Assembly: GCF_900101755.1 (NCBI RefSeq)
Contig: NZ_FNAE01000003.1
Location: 338,715-402,714 of the forward strand
DNA length: 64,000 bases
Direction of reading: 5' to 3'
Origin: Ectopseudomonas alcaliphila
GTDB taxonomy: Bacteria; Pseudomonadota; Gammaproteobacteria; Pseudomonadales; Pseudomonadaceae
This document shows, in pieces, positions 17,535 to 28,322 of the stretch. How positions within the stretch are numbered: position 1 is the first letter of the stretch; every line of letters begins with the position of its first letter. Under the pieces are notes generated by a model, which was given only the letters and a program-made list of their open reading frames with translations, was not told where the DNA came from and did not search any database. A program made the translations under genes and the position numbers.

Positions 17535-19546
17535 GCGCCTGGCAGCAGCGTTACCGCAGCTATGACGACGCAGCGCTGGAAGTCCTGGCCAATGCCGGCC
17601 TGCTGCGTCGCGCCGCCAAGGATGTCGATGCCGGAAAACTGCGCTGGCTGGCGCAGGATGACGACGGCGGTCTGATCGAGGCCGACGGCCAGCAGGTTCG
17701 CCTGAGCGCGGCCGGTATCGATGCGGCGCGCTGCACCTGCCCCGCCACCAGTTGCTGCAAGCACATTCTTGCCGCCGTGCTCTGGCTGCGCGAACAGGCC
17801 GAACCGCAGGCAGCAGAGCAGGTAGCGGGTGATCCCGATGAGGCCTTGCGAGAAGCCCTGAGTCTCGATCCGCAACAGTTGCAGAAGCTCGCCGGCAAAG
17901 CCGCCACACGCAAGGCGCGGCAGTGGCTCGACACGATCGGCGAGATCAGCCGGCAGAGCCACGGCAGACGCCTGAGCATCCAGCTGCCGAGCCTCGACTG
18001 CGAGGTCAACTACCTGGCTGGCGCTGGCTTCGAGGGCATGCTCTCGGAAAGCCGTGAGAGCGAACGCAAGGCCCTGCACCTGACGGCGCTGGCCCTGCTG
18101 TTCAAAACCCACGGACAAGCCTGGGCGTGGCCCGTAGACAGCGCGCCAGCACCAACAGACCCGCAGCAACTGAACCCGGCGGAGCACGAGTTGCTCACCA
18201 GCATCGAGCAGTTGCTCCACGAATTGCTGCTTCAGGGCCTGTCCCACACCAGCCCTGCCAGCGCCATGCAGCTGCGCATGCTCAACCTGTCGGCACGCAC
18301 CGAAGGGTTGCCCAGGCTCGCCGCCCAGCTACGCACCCTGGGTGGGCAGATAGGTCGTCTGGCCGCCCGTGACGACCATGTCAGCGAACGCGAAACCCTG
18401 GTGCAGATGGCCCGTGTACATGCCCTGTGCAAGGCCCTGCGGCGCGCGGAGGGCGCAACCCTGCCGCCGCTGCGCGGGCGCCAGCGGCGTGACTACCAGA
18501 GTGGCGACAGCCTCGAGCTCTTGCCCCTGGGCGGCCACTGGTGGAGCACGCCTGGCGGCGCTCGTGGCCTGACGCTGGCCTTCTGGGATGCCAACGAGGG
18601 TGAAGTGCGCGAAGTCAGCCTGGCGCGCCCCAACAACAGTGATCCGGGCTTTCGCCGTGATGCGGTCTGGTCCCATCTGGCACTGTGGAAATCGACTCCG
18701 CGGCAGTTGTGCCAGACACCGCTACGCCTGACCGAGCCGCGCCTGGCTGAGGATGGCCGCCTGGCGGCCCATGGCGATACGCGCAGTGAAGCATTACCGC
18801 GCTGGCAGGCCAATGATCCACGCCTGAATACCCTGGGCGTGGGGCGATGGAGTGAGCTGCGCGAACAGCTCGAAGATGCTGCGACCTTGAGCGCAGAGTT
18901 ACCAACCAGTCTGCTACTGCGGCCAGCCCGCTGCCATGAGGTGAGTCTTGATGAAGTGCATCAGTCGCTGAACTGGGTACTGGAGGACGATCAAGGCGAC
19001 ACCCTGTTGCTCGAGCTGCCCTGCACCGCTCAGCTACGCGAGCGCCTGGACAACCTGGAGCGTGCGCAGAAAGCGAGCAAGGACATTCGTGCAGTGCTCG
19101 TTCGACCGGTGCACGACGGTCGGCAGCGACGCCTGGAGCCCCTTGCCCTGATGATCGGCGATGGCAGCGAGCTGCGCTGCGTGTCGCTGGACTTCGAGTC
19201 GGTGGTCCGTGGCGGCCTGAGCTTCAACCGCCGCCTGTTCGCCCGCATCGAGCGCCTGCTCGATCGCCAGCGCCCAGCGACACCTGCGCCAACGCAAGCT
19301 TCCAGCCTTGCCAGTCGCCTGGTGGAACCGGCCCTGGATGTACTCGAAATGTTGGCCAGCTGCGGTCGGCAACAGCTTTCCGTGCATCAGCGCGAAGTCC
19401 TTGCGCAGCAGCAGGCCCTGGCTCACGCTGCGGGTGTCGCCCTGTTGGCGCAGCTTCTTGCAGAGCTCATGAAGAACAAGGACGTCGCCCCCGGCACCCT
19501 GCTGAGCAGCAGCCATATGCTGCACAGAGCCCTGTCACTTGGCTGA
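17531..19546 (+). CDS. SWIM zinc-finger protein (E. coli YehQ-like)
   Basis: 671 residues from a GTG at 17531 that shares GTGA with the VWA stop. The SWIM finger is at residues 68-78: C68-x-C70 followed by C76-x-H78 (C-T-C-P-A-T-S-C-C-K-H). SWIM fingers bind DNA or protein. The rest is a long, mostly helical region with no motif I recognise. It is the last gene of the operon. The next gene on this strand starts 207 bases later. Confidence 0.85.
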   Translation: MSAWQQRYRSYDDAALEVLANAGLLRRAAKDVDAGKLRWLAQDDDGGLIEADGQQVRLSAAGIDAARCTCPATSCCKHILAAVLWLREQAEPQAAEQVAGDPDEALREALSLDPQQLQKLAGKAATRKARQWLDTIGEISRQSHGRRLSIQLPSLDCEVNYLAGAGFEGMLSESRESERKALHLTALALLFKTHGQAWAWPVDSAPAPTDPQQLNPAEHELLTSIEQLLHELLLQGLSHTSPASAMQLRMLNLSARTEGLPRLAAQLRTLGGQIGRLAARDDHVSERETLVQMARVHALCKALRRAEGATLPPLRGRQRRDYQSGDSLELLPLGGHWWSTPGGARGLTLAFWDANEGEVREVSLARPNNSDPGFRRDAVWSHLALWKSTPRQLCQTPLRLTEPRLAEDGRLAAHGDTRSEALPRWQANDPRLNTLGVGRWSELREQLEDAATLSAELPTSLLLRPARCHEVSLDEVHQSLNWVLEDDQGDTLLLELPCTAQLRERLDNLERAQKASKDIRAVLVRPVHDGRQRRLEPLALMIGDGSELRCVSLDFESVVRGGLSFNRRLFARIERLLDRQRPATPAPTQASSLASRLVEPALDVLEMLASCGRQQLSVHQREVLAQQQALAHAAGVALLAQLLAELMKNKDVAPGTLLSSSHMLHRALSLG

Positions 19547-19753
19547 ACGGGCTGAAGCCTCTTGATCCCCGAGCTTTAGCACTGCCCTTGCGCAGGGTTA
19601 TGCCAGGCGCCTCGGTTATATCTCATGGTTCTTTGCATATATTCAAACATCACTTTTACGCATAAACCTGAGCTGGTATCGTGCCCCGGCTCCTCGGGAG
19701 TGCGCGGCCGTGCGCGCTGATTGGCAGTAAGTAGCCTGAAAACAGGACCCTTC
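19547..19753. promoter_or_regulatory. AT-rich leader upstream of cysI
   Basis: The bases before cysI contain an AT-rich patch (about 19615-19670, TTATATCTCATGG then TTTGCATATATTCAAAC) in otherwise GC-rich DNA. That would suit a LysR-type CysB site and promoter for sulfur assimilation, but I could not define a specific binding motif. Confidence 0.35.
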
Positions 19754-21412
19754 ATGTACGTTTATGACCAGTACGATCAACAGATCGTCGAGGATCGCGT
19801 CAAGCAGTTCCGCGATCAAACCCGCCGCTACCTCGCCGGAGAGCTGAGCGGCGAGGAATTCCGTCCGCTGCGCCTGCAGAACGGTCTCTATATCCAGCGT
19901 TTCGCGCCCATGCTGCGCATCGCCGTGCCCTATGGCCTGATGTCCTCGGCGCAGGTGCGTATGATGGCCAAGATCGCCCGCGACTACGACAAGGGTTACG
20001 CGCACATCAGCACCCGGCAGAACGTGCAGTTCAACTGGCCGGAACTGGAAGATGTGCCGGAGATTCTCGCCGAGCTGGCCACCGTGCAGATGCACGCCAT
20101 CCAGACCAGCGGCAACTGCATCCGCAACACCACCACTGACCAGTTCGCTGGCGTGGCCAAGGACGAGATCGTCGATCCGCGCCCCTGGTGCGAGATCATC
20201 CGTCAATGGTCGACCTTCCACCCCGAGTTCAGCCACCTGCCGCGCAAGTTCAAGATCGCCGTCAACGGCGCTGTGGGCGACCGCGCCGCCATCGAGGTGC
20301 ACGACATCGGCCTGGAAGCGGTGAAGAATGACGCTGGCGAATTGGGCTTCCGCGTCTCCGTCGGTGGCGGCCTGGGCCGTACCCCGATCGTCGGCAGCTT
20401 CATCAACGAATTCCTGCCGTGGCAGCACCTGATCAGCTATCTCGACGCCATCCTGCGCGTGTACAACCGCTATGGCCGTCGCGATAACAAGTACAAGGCG
20501 CGCATCAAGATCCTGGTCAAGGCACTGACCCCCGAGGTATTCGCCGAGCGCGTCAACGCCGAGTGGGCGCACCTCAAGGATGGCCCGACCACCCTGACCG
20601 AAGCCGAAGTCGCCCGCGTTGCCGCACACTTCGTCGATCCGGCTTACCTGGCCCTGCAGGACGAAGACGCCCTGCTCGCCCAGCAGAACGCCGAACACCC
20701 CGGCTTCGCCCGCTGGCGCGAGCGCAACACCTTCGCCCACAAGAAGCCTGGCTACGTTGCCGTGACCCTGTCGCTCAAGCCCACCGGCGTGGCGCCAGGC
20801 GACGTGACCGACAAGCAGCTCGATGCCATTGCCGACCTGGCTGATCGCTACAGCTTCGGCGAAGTGCGCAACAGCCATAACCAGAACATCATCCTCGCCG
20901 ACGTCGAGCAGCGTCAGCTGCTGACCCTGTGGGGCGAGCTGCGCGAGCAAGGCTTCGCCACGCCGAACGTAGGCCTGCTGACCGACATCATCTGCTGTCC
21001 GGGTGGCGACTTCTGCTCGCTGGCCAACGCCAAGTCGATCCCGATTGCCGAAGCCATCCAGCGTCGCTTCGACGATCTCGACTACCTGTTCGACATCGGC
21101 AATATCGATCTGAATATCTCCGGCTGCATGAACGCCTGCGGTCACCACCACGTTGGCCATATCGGCATTCTCGGTGTCGACAAGAAGGGCCAGGAGTTCT
21201 ATCAGGTGTCTCTCGGCGGCAGCTCCGGTCGTGACGCAAGCCTGGCACAGATCCTCGGCCCATCCTTCGCCGAAGCGGACATGGCCGATGTGATCGACAA
21301 GATCATCAAGGTCTACGTCGAGCAACGCAGCGAAGAAGAAAGCTTCCTCGATACCTACCGCCGTGTCGGTATCGACCCGTTCAAGGAGCGCGTCTATGCA
21401 GCGAATCATTAA
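19754..21412 (+). CDS. cysI: Assimilatory nitrite/sulfite reductase hemoprotein
   Basis: 552 residues from ATG 19754 (AGGA 6 bases upstream). The protein is a siroheme / [4Fe-4S] reductase with two ferredoxin-like halves and the cluster-binding cysteines in D-I-I-C-C-P-G-G-D-F-C and S-G-C-M-N-A-C-G-H-H. The reaction is the six-electron reduction of sulfite to sulfide for cysteine synthesis; nitrite reduction by the same fold is possible. It overlaps the following DUF934 gene by 17 bases, the arrangement usual for the Pseudomonas cysI. Confidence 0.9.
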   Translation: MYVYDQYDQQIVEDRVKQFRDQTRRYLAGELSGEEFRPLRLQNGLYIQRFAPMLRIAVPYGLMSSAQVRMMAKIARDYDKGYAHISTRQNVQFNWPELEDVPEILAELATVQMHAIQTSGNCIRNTTTDQFAGVAKDEIVDPRPWCEIIRQWSTFHPEFSHLPRKFKIAVNGAVGDRAAIEVHDIGLEAVKNDAGELGFRVSVGGGLGRTPIVGSFINEFLPWQHLISYLDAILRVYNRYGRRDNKYKARIKILVKALTPEVFAERVNAEWAHLKDGPTTLTEAEVARVAAHFVDPAYLALQDEDALLAQQNAEHPGFARWRERNTFAHKKPGYVAVTLSLKPTGVAPGDVTDKQLDAIADLADRYSFGEVRNSHNQNIILADVEQRQLLTLWGELREQGFATPNVGLLTDIICCPGGDFCSLANAKSIPIAEAIQRRFDDLDYLFDIGNIDLNISGCMNACGHHHVGHIGILGVDKKGQEFYQVSLGGSSGRDASLAQILGPSFAEADMADVIDKIIKVYVEQRSEEESFLDTYRRVGIDPFKERVYAANH

Positions 21413-21893
21413 GAACGGCCAGGTCGTCGACGAGACCTGGCACCTGCTGGCCAAGGACGTGACGCTCGACGTCATCCCCAATTGTGACGACATCATCGTC
21501 CCGCTGGCCCTGTGGCGCGAGCATGCTCACGCCCTCAAGGCTCGCGACGGCGGGCTCGGTGTGTGGCTGGAAGCGGGTGACGAAATCGAGGAAATCGCCG
21601 ATGACCTCGCGCATTTCCAGGTCATCGCCCTGGAGTTCCCGGCCTTCACCGATGGCCGCCACTCCTCCACCGCTTACCTGCTGCGCACGCGTTACGGCTA
21701 CAAGGGCGAAGTTCGCGCCATCGGTGACGTGCTGCGCGACCAGCTGTTCGCCCTCAAGCGTGTCGGTTTCGATGCCTTCGCCGTGCGAGCGGACAAGGAT
21801 CCGTACGATGCGCTGAAAGCCTTCGAGGACTACAGCGAGGTTTACCAGGCCTCGGCCGATCAGCCGCAACCGCTGTTCCGCCGCCGCGCCTGA
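21396..21893 (+). CDS. DUF934 protein, CysI partner
   Basis: 165 residues from ATG 21396, with AAGGAG about 8 bases upstream inside the end of cysI. The sequence (V-P-L-A-L-W-R-E-H-A, G-V-W-L-E-A-G-D-E-I-E-E-I, F-P-A-F-T-D-G-R-H-S-S-T-A-Y-L-L-R) is that of DUF934, a family almost always encoded beside sulfite reductase. It is thought to assist that enzyme or supply electrons, but its activity is not established. Confidence 0.87.
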   Translation: MQRIIKNGQVVDETWHLLAKDVTLDVIPNCDDIIVPLALWREHAHALKARDGGLGVWLEAGDEIEEIADDLAHFQVIALEFPAFTDGRHSSTAYLLRTRYGYKGEVRAIGDVLRDQLFALKRVGFDAFAVRADKDPYDALKAFEDYSEVYQASADQPQPLFRRRA

Positions 21894-21914
21894 TAGCAGG
21901 CAGTTGAAGCCGCC

Positions 21915-21943
21915 AAAACGCCCCGACTGGTTCGGGGCGTTTT
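21915..21943. terminator. Terminator of the cysI operon
   Basis: AAAACGCCCC - GACTGGTTC - GGGGCGTTT(T) is a 10-bp GC stem flanked by A and T runs, 22 bases after the DUF934 stop. Confidence 0.85.
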
Positions 21944-22035
21944 GCTTTGGGGAGCTTGCCCGCACAATTCAGGTCGAACCGCAGCTCATTGGCGAAGTCG
22001 GACGTTATAAGCCCATCGCTTAGGGAGACAACGCC

Positions 22036-22437
22036 ATGAAGCACAACTGGGACCTGATCGAGCGCCTGCTGCACGAGGCGCAGAACTCCGCGGGCAAGCC
22101 GTTCACACCGCGCCGCTATGCCGAAGACCTGGCTGCAGAACAGGAAAACGCGGGTGAACCCGAGCACGACCTCGATCACCTGCGCGCCGAGGCTGCTCGC
22201 TATGAATCGCGCCTGCTGGAAAACGGCTTCATCGAGCCGCGCCCAGAAGACGAAGGCGGCAATGGCGAAAACTTCGTGCTAACCGCTCGTGGCTCGCAGC
22301 TGCTGAGCATGCTCGACAGCAGCATTCCCGGCAGCGAGCACCCACGCGAGGTGCTGGACGAAGCAGGCGAAGCAGCATTGACGCCCGAGGTGTTCGACCG
22401 TCTGGCGCCCAAGGCAAATCTCAGCGAAACCGGCTGA
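22036..22437 (+). CDS. Conserved hypothetical protein, winged-helix-like
   Basis: 133 residues. The N-terminus (N-W-D-L-I-E-R-L-L-H-E-A-Q) followed by Y-E-S-R-L-L-E-N-G-F-I-E-P-R and F-V-L-T-A-R-G-S-Q-L-L resembles the helix-turn-strand layout of DUF2513-like or PadR-like winged helices, which suggests DNA or protein binding. The tail is acidic. It has its own terminator. I do not recognise a named function. Confidence 0.7.
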   Translation: MKHNWDLIERLLHEAQNSAGKPFTPRRYAEDLAAEQENAGEPEHDLDHLRAEAARYESRLLENGFIEPRPEDEGGNGENFVLTARGSQLLSMLDSSIPGSEHPREVLDEAGEAALTPEVFDRLAPKANLSETG

Positions 22438-22453
22438 TCGTCCTTCACAAACA

Positions 22454-22488
22454 AAAACGCCGCGCCCTGATTAGGGGCGCGGCGTTTT
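22454..22488. terminator. Bidirectional terminator
   Basis: AAAACGCCGCGCCC - TGATTAG - GGGCGCGGCGTTTT is a perfect 14-bp stem with A/T ends between two convergent genes, serving the hypothetical gene on plus and deaD on minus. Confidence 0.88.
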
Positions 22489-22522
22489 GCTGATCCGGTG
22501 GCAAGGCATCAAGCCTGGCGGA

Positions 22523-24214
<1,692 letters not shown>

Positions 24215-24578
24215 GGGTCTGCCTCAAGTGCATCCGCAAAGACCCATGTTCCAAAGCTGCGCATGCCGTGTAAGACCTTGTGGGTCACCCTGGCAGCCTG
24301 GTCGGCGGGGATTTGCGAAAACGTGATGAAAGTGAATCGTCAAGGATAGTCCGCTGGGGACTGGCTGCCGGGGGTTAATTTCCCGGGCGAGTTGCACTAC
24401 CTGAACGTGGCCAGAAAATTGGCCGGCGCGAACTATACCGGAAATTCCTGACTCGGGTGTTGTTTTTTGTGGTCTGCCATCCCTCGCGGCCAGCCTTCGG
24501 GCCGGCGCAAGCGGCGTCAAAAACCTTCTCCGGAGCGTTTTCTGTAGCTTCTCGGGCCAGGAATCACTCAATGGCGCA
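24215..24578 (-). promoter_or_regulatory. Long gap upstream of deaD, probable 5' leader
   Basis: The 364 bases between deaD and the next minus-strand gene hold no convincing reading frame. Long structured leaders are known for deaD/csdA mRNAs and take part in their regulation. The gap fits that, with GC-rich self-complementary pieces near 24365-24440. No transcription start or riboswitch class could be identified from sequence. Confidence 0.4.
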
Positions 24579-25358
24579 TCAAGTGGCCGGGCGCAATGCC
24601 TCGATCAGCGGTTGCAGGGAATACCCCAACCGCGGCGCCAGTTCACCCGCCCGCATCTGTAAACGTCCCATGTTCAGGCGCTGATCGAGGTCCGCCGGGA
24701 TCAGCAGTACCACGTTGCCCTCCTTCACCGGGCACTCCCAGTAGTGGCGGTGGTAGAGCCCACGCAGCAGCGCCGCGCCGAGCGGCTTGCCATCGTTGCC
24801 CGCCCATTGGTTGATGATCAGCCAGCCACCGGGGTTGAGCTTCTCGCGGCAGCGCTCGAGAAAACGCCAGGCCAGATGCCCGACGCCAGGCCCCTGATCG
24901 GTATACAGATCGAGGAAGATCAGGTCAGCGGTTTCCGCGCTGTCGAGCAGCTCGGTGGCATCGCCGATACGAATGGTCAGTCGTGGGTCATCATCCAGGC
25001 CGAGAAACTCCATGGCCAACCGCGGTACGTCCGGGCGCAGCTCGATGGCCTCGACATCCTCCAGCGGCAGGAACTTCAGGCAGGCCTGGGTCAGGTTACC
25101 GGCGCCCAGGCCAAGGAACAGCGCGGTTTCCGGCGCATCGTGGCACAGCGCGCCCAGCAGCATGGCGCGCGTGTAGTCGTACTCCAGCCAGCTCGGATCG
25201 CCCTGAAACACGCAGCTTTGCTCGATGGCATCACCGAACTCGAGAAAGCGGTAGGCGCCGATCTGCACCACACGAATCACCCCGAAGGCATCGCGCACCT
25301 CGGCCAGCAGAACCTCGTCCTGCAGCTGCAACTCGTCGTCTGGCGGCAACCCTGGCAT
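24579..25358 (-). CDS. Spermidine synthase-like methyltransferase-fold protein
   Basis: 259 residues from ATG 25358, chosen for GGGAGAGG upstream; the frame stays open to 25421. The Rossmann core of the SpeE type is visible (T-A-L-F-L-G-L-G-A-G-N-L-T, V-E-A-I-E-L-R-P-D-V, I-G-D-A, D-L-I-F-L-D-L-Y). These proteins resemble aminopropyltransferases but many lack proven activity, and the usual SpeE dcSAM gate motif is not clear here. It is divergent from the DAHP synthase gene. Confidence 0.75.
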   Translation of the reverse strand: MPGLPPDDELQLQDEVLLAEVRDAFGVIRVVQIGAYRFLEFGDAIEQSCVFQGDPSWLEYDYTRAMLLGALCHDAPETALFLGLGAGNLTQACLKFLPLEDVEAIELRPDVPRLAMEFLGLDDDPRLTIRIGDATELLDSAETADLIFLDLYTDQGPGVGHLAWRFLERCREKLNPGGWLIINQWAGNDGKPLGAALLRGLYHRHYWECPVKEGNVVLLIPADLDQRLNMGRLQMRAGELAPRLGYSLQPLIEALRPAT

Positions 25359-25620
25359 CGATACCTCTCCCACTGTGACATCCCGCACTACAAGAACCGG
25401 GCTAAAGGCGTCGATTGTCATTGAAGCAGCTGCCCCAGGTCACGCGATAATTCCAGCACCTGCAATGCCCAACATCGCAATAATGATGCTCGCCACCACA
25501 GCTGCCACGTGCGCCTCGGCGAATAGGGACGGCCACTGTGCCCTGCGCCGCGCTAGGGGCGCCAGGCGCGAATCGGTTAAGATGCCGACCAGCCCGAATT
25601 AGCCGATACAGAGACGCCGC

Positions 25621-26967
25621 ATGTCGAACGCCTGGAGCCCCGAGAGCTGGAGGGCCAAGCCCATCCAGCAGCAGCCCGAATACCCTGACGCCGCGCACCT
25701 GACCCGCGTCGAGCAGACCCTGGCCGGCTACCCGCCGCTGGTGTTCGCCGGCGAGGCACGCGAACTGCGTCGCCAGTTCGCCGAGGTCACCCAGGGCCGC
25801 GCCTTCCTGCTGCAAGGCGGCGACTGCGCCGAAAGCTTCGCCGAGTTTTCCGCCGCGAAGATCCGCGACACCTTCAAGGTGCTGCTGCAAATGGCCATCG
25901 TCATGACCTTCGCCGCCGGCTGCCCGGTGGTCAAGGTCGGGCGCATGGCCGGGCAGTTCGCCAAGCCGCGTTCGTCCGGCAGCGAAACCATCGATGGCGT
26001 CACCCTGCCCGCCTACCGTGGCGACATCGTCAACGGCATCGGCTTCGATGTCAGCAGCCGCGTCCCCGACCCGGAGCGCCTGCTGCAGGCCTACCACCAG
26101 GCCACCGCCAGCCTCAACCTGCTGCGCGCCTTCGCCCAGGGCGGCTTCGCCGACCTGCACCAGGTGCACCAGTGGAACCTCGATTTCATCGCCAACTCGG
26201 CGCTGGCCGAGAAATACCACCAGCTCGCCGGCCGCATCGACGAAACCCTGGCCTTCATGCGTGCCGTGGGCATGGACAGCGCACCGCAGTTGCGTGAGAC
26301 CAGCTTCTTCACCGCCCATGAGGCGCTGCTACTGAACTACGAAGAAGCCTTCGTGCGCCGCGACAGCCTCACCGGCCGCTGGTACGACTGCTCCGCGCAC
26401 ATGCTGTGGATCGGCGATCGCACCCGTCAGCTGGACGGCGCGCATATCGAATTCATGCGCGGCATCGAAAACCCCATCGGCGTCAAGGTCGGTCCGAGCA
26501 TGGACCCGGACGAGCTGATTCGTCTGATCGACACGCTCAACCCGGACAACGATCCGGGGCGCCTCAACCTGATCGTGCGCATGGGCGCGGACAAGGTCGA
26601 AGCGCACTTCCCGCGCCTGCTGCGCAAGGTCAAGGAAGAAGGTCGTCAGGTGCTGTGGAGCTCCGACCCGATGCACGGCAACACCATCAAGGCCAGCAGC
26701 GGCTACAAGACCCGTGATTTCGCGCAGATTCTCAGCGAGGTTCGGCAGTTCTTCGCCGTGCACCAGGCTGAAGGCACCTACGCCGGCGGCATCCATATCG
26801 AGATGACCGGGCAGAATGTCACCGAGTGCATCGGCGGTTCGCGGCCGATCACCGAAGATGGCCTGTCCGACCGCTATCACACCCACTGCGATCCGCGCAT
26901 GAACGCCGACCAATCCCTGGAGCTGGCCTTCATGATCGCCGAAACGCTGAAGCAGGTACGCCGCTGA
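25621..26967 (+). CDS. Class II 3-deoxy-7-phosphoheptulonate (DAHP) synthase
   Basis: 448 residues, the full length for class II DAHP synthase. The N-terminal [11 protein letters not shown], the metal-ligand cysteine C69 in [32 protein letters not shown] and [12 protein letters not shown] are class II hallmarks. The enzyme condenses phosphoenolpyruvate and erythrose-4-phosphate, the first step of the shikimate pathway. No phenazine genes are nearby, so this is probably the housekeeping type. Confidence 0.93.
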   Translation: MSNAWSPESWRAKPIQQQPEYPDAAHLTRVEQTLAGYPPLVFAGEARELRRQFAEVTQGRAFLLQGGDCAESFAEFSAAKIRDTFKVLLQMAIVMTFAAGCPVVKVGRMAGQFAKPRSSGSETIDGVTLPAYRGDIVNGIGFDVSSRVPDPERLLQAYHQATASLNLLRAFAQGGFADLHQVHQWNLDFIANSALAEKYHQLAGRIDETLAFMRAVGMDSAPQLRETSFFTAHEALLLNYEEAFVRRDSLTGRWYDCSAHMLWIGDRTRQLDGAHIEFMRGIENPIGVKVGPSMDPDELIRLIDTLNPDNDPGRLNLIVRMGADKVEAHFPRLLRKVKEEGRQVLWSSDPMHGNTIKASSGYKTRDFAQILSEVRQFFAVHQAEGTYAGGIHIEMTGQNVTECIGGSRPITEDGLSDRYHTHCDPRMNADQSLELAFMIAETLKQVRR

Positions 26968-27128
26968 GTTTTTGCGCCCTGGCCACTGGCCGGGGCGCGA
27001 ACCGGCTCGCACTTCTTTTGTGCGGTATCCGGCATAATGCCACCCCAACGCGAGCACCGTGCAGGTGCTGTAGACGCTACCTAGCCGGAAAGGACTCGCG
27101 GCCAACACCCCTACAAGGACGATGAACC

Positions 27129-27884
27129 ATGCAACTGCGCACCACACTCTCCGCTTTCGCCCTGTCCAGCGCCGTACTGCTGAGCGGCTGCCAGAACATG
27201 TCCCCTGACGCCATGCTGCAATCCGGCCTGATGGCCGTGCAGGCGGCAACCCTCAGCGACGCCGAAGTACGCAGCATGTCCGACCAGGCCTGCGCCGAAA
27301 TGGACGCCTCGGCCAACATCGCCGGTCCGAACAGCCCGTACACCAAGCGCCTGGACAAGATTGCCAACAACCTCGGCCACCAGATCAACGGCACACCGAT
27401 CACCTACAAGGTTTACCAGGCCGATGAGGTCAACGCCTGGGCCATGGCCAACGGTTGTGTGCGCGTCTACAGCGGGCTGATGGACCTGATGAACGACAAC
27501 GAAGTCGAAGGCGTACTCGGTCACGAGATCGGTCACGTCGCCCTCGGCCACAGCAAGAAGGCCATGCAGACCGCCTACGCCACCACCGCTGCGCGCAATG
27601 CGGCAGCCGCCTCGGGCAACGGTACCGTCGCCGCCCTGTCCGCCTCGCAGTTCGGCGCCCTGGGTGAACAACTGGTCAACGCACAGTTCTCGCAGAGCCA
27701 GGAAAACGCCGCCGACAACTTCTCCTTCGACCTGCTGACCCAGCGCAACATCCCGCGCGAAGGCCTGGTCACCGCGTTCGAGAAACTGGCCAAGCTGGGC
27801 GGCGGCCAGAGCAGCATGTTCGACTCGCACCCGGGCTCCAGTGACCGCGCCGCCAACATGCGCACCCGCCTGGCTGCCAAGTAA
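27129..27884 (+). CDS. M48-family zinc metalloprotease lipoprotein (LoiP/YggG-like)
   Basis: 251 residues. A lipoprotein signal ends L-L-S-G-C21. The zinc site is H132-E-I-G-H136 with a third ligand at E191 in S-Q-E-N-A-A-D. C-terminal D-S-H-P-G-S-S-D-R is also typical of M48 proteases such as LoiP and BepA. It should act at the outer membrane in envelope protein quality control. AAGGA lies 8 bases before the ATG. Confidence 0.9.
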   Translation: MQLRTTLSAFALSSAVLLSGCQNMSPDAMLQSGLMAVQAATLSDAEVRSMSDQACAEMDASANIAGPNSPYTKRLDKIANNLGHQINGTPITYKVYQADEVNAWAMANGCVRVYSGLMDLMNDNEVEGVLGHEIGHVALGHSKKAMQTAYATTAARNAAAASGNGTVAALSASQFGALGEQLVNAQFSQSQENAADNFSFDLLTQRNIPREGLVTAFEKLAKLGGGQSSMFDSHPGSSDRAANMRTRLAAK

Positions 27885-27935
27885 AGGTGATGTTCAGGGG
27901 CTGCATTGCAGCCTCTGTTTCATTTGGAGATCGCC

Positions 27936-28322
27936 ATGTCGATACCACGCAACTACCTGGCACTCTTGCTCATTCTTTCTCCCGCCGCGCAGGCCGATTA
28001 TGACCAGCAGTACCAGGCTTGCCTGGACGCCAGCGGGATGATCAACAACGCCAGCGTCGCCGGCTGCGCCGAAGGCGTATCGGAAACGGTGAAGAAGGAG
28101 ATGAACCGCATCTACCAGCAGCTGTTCCTGAAACTGCAGGAAAGTGCCCCGCAAGATGCCGAACAACTGGAAACGACGCAGAAGGCCTGGCTGATCTACC
28201 GCAACGGCCAGTGCGAGCTGCAGGGCAAGCATGTCGGTTCGCCGATGTACTACACCTGCCCGATGGAGCTGAACATCCAGCGCGTCGATGAATTGAAGTT
28301 TCTGCTGGAGAACGGTGGCTAG
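27936..28322 (+). CDS. LprI-like (DUF1311) secreted protein
   Basis: 128 residues from ATG 27936 (GGAGA upstream). The signal peptide ends near A-A-Q-A. Mature sequence Y-Q-A-C-L-D-A-S-G, C-A-E-G-V, W-L-I-Y-R-N-G-Q-C-E-L and Y-Y-T-C matches the DUF1311/LprI pattern with four paired cysteines. LprI proteins inhibit lysozyme in mycobacteria; the role here is not shown. Its end overlaps the end of the converging glycosylase gene by 4 bases. Confidence 0.75.
   Translation: MSIPRNYLALLLILSPAAQADYDQQYQACLDASGMINNASVAGCAEGVSETVKKEMNRIYQQLFLKLQESAPQDAEQLETTQKAWLIYRNGQCELQGKHVGSPMYYTCPMELNIQRVDELKFLLENGG

Noticed and set aside
19643..21496. 617-codon minus-strand frame opposite cysI
   Set aside because: Antisense shadow caused by GC-rich codon bias. 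cysI has its cluster-binding cysteines and partner gene.
25443..25570. Minus-strand hydrophobic peptide (A-A-V-V-A-S-I-I-I-A-M-L-G-I-A-G) upstream of the spermidine synthase-like gene
   Set aside because: No start codon with a ribosome site precedes it in frame, and the open frame runs into the opposite promoter region.
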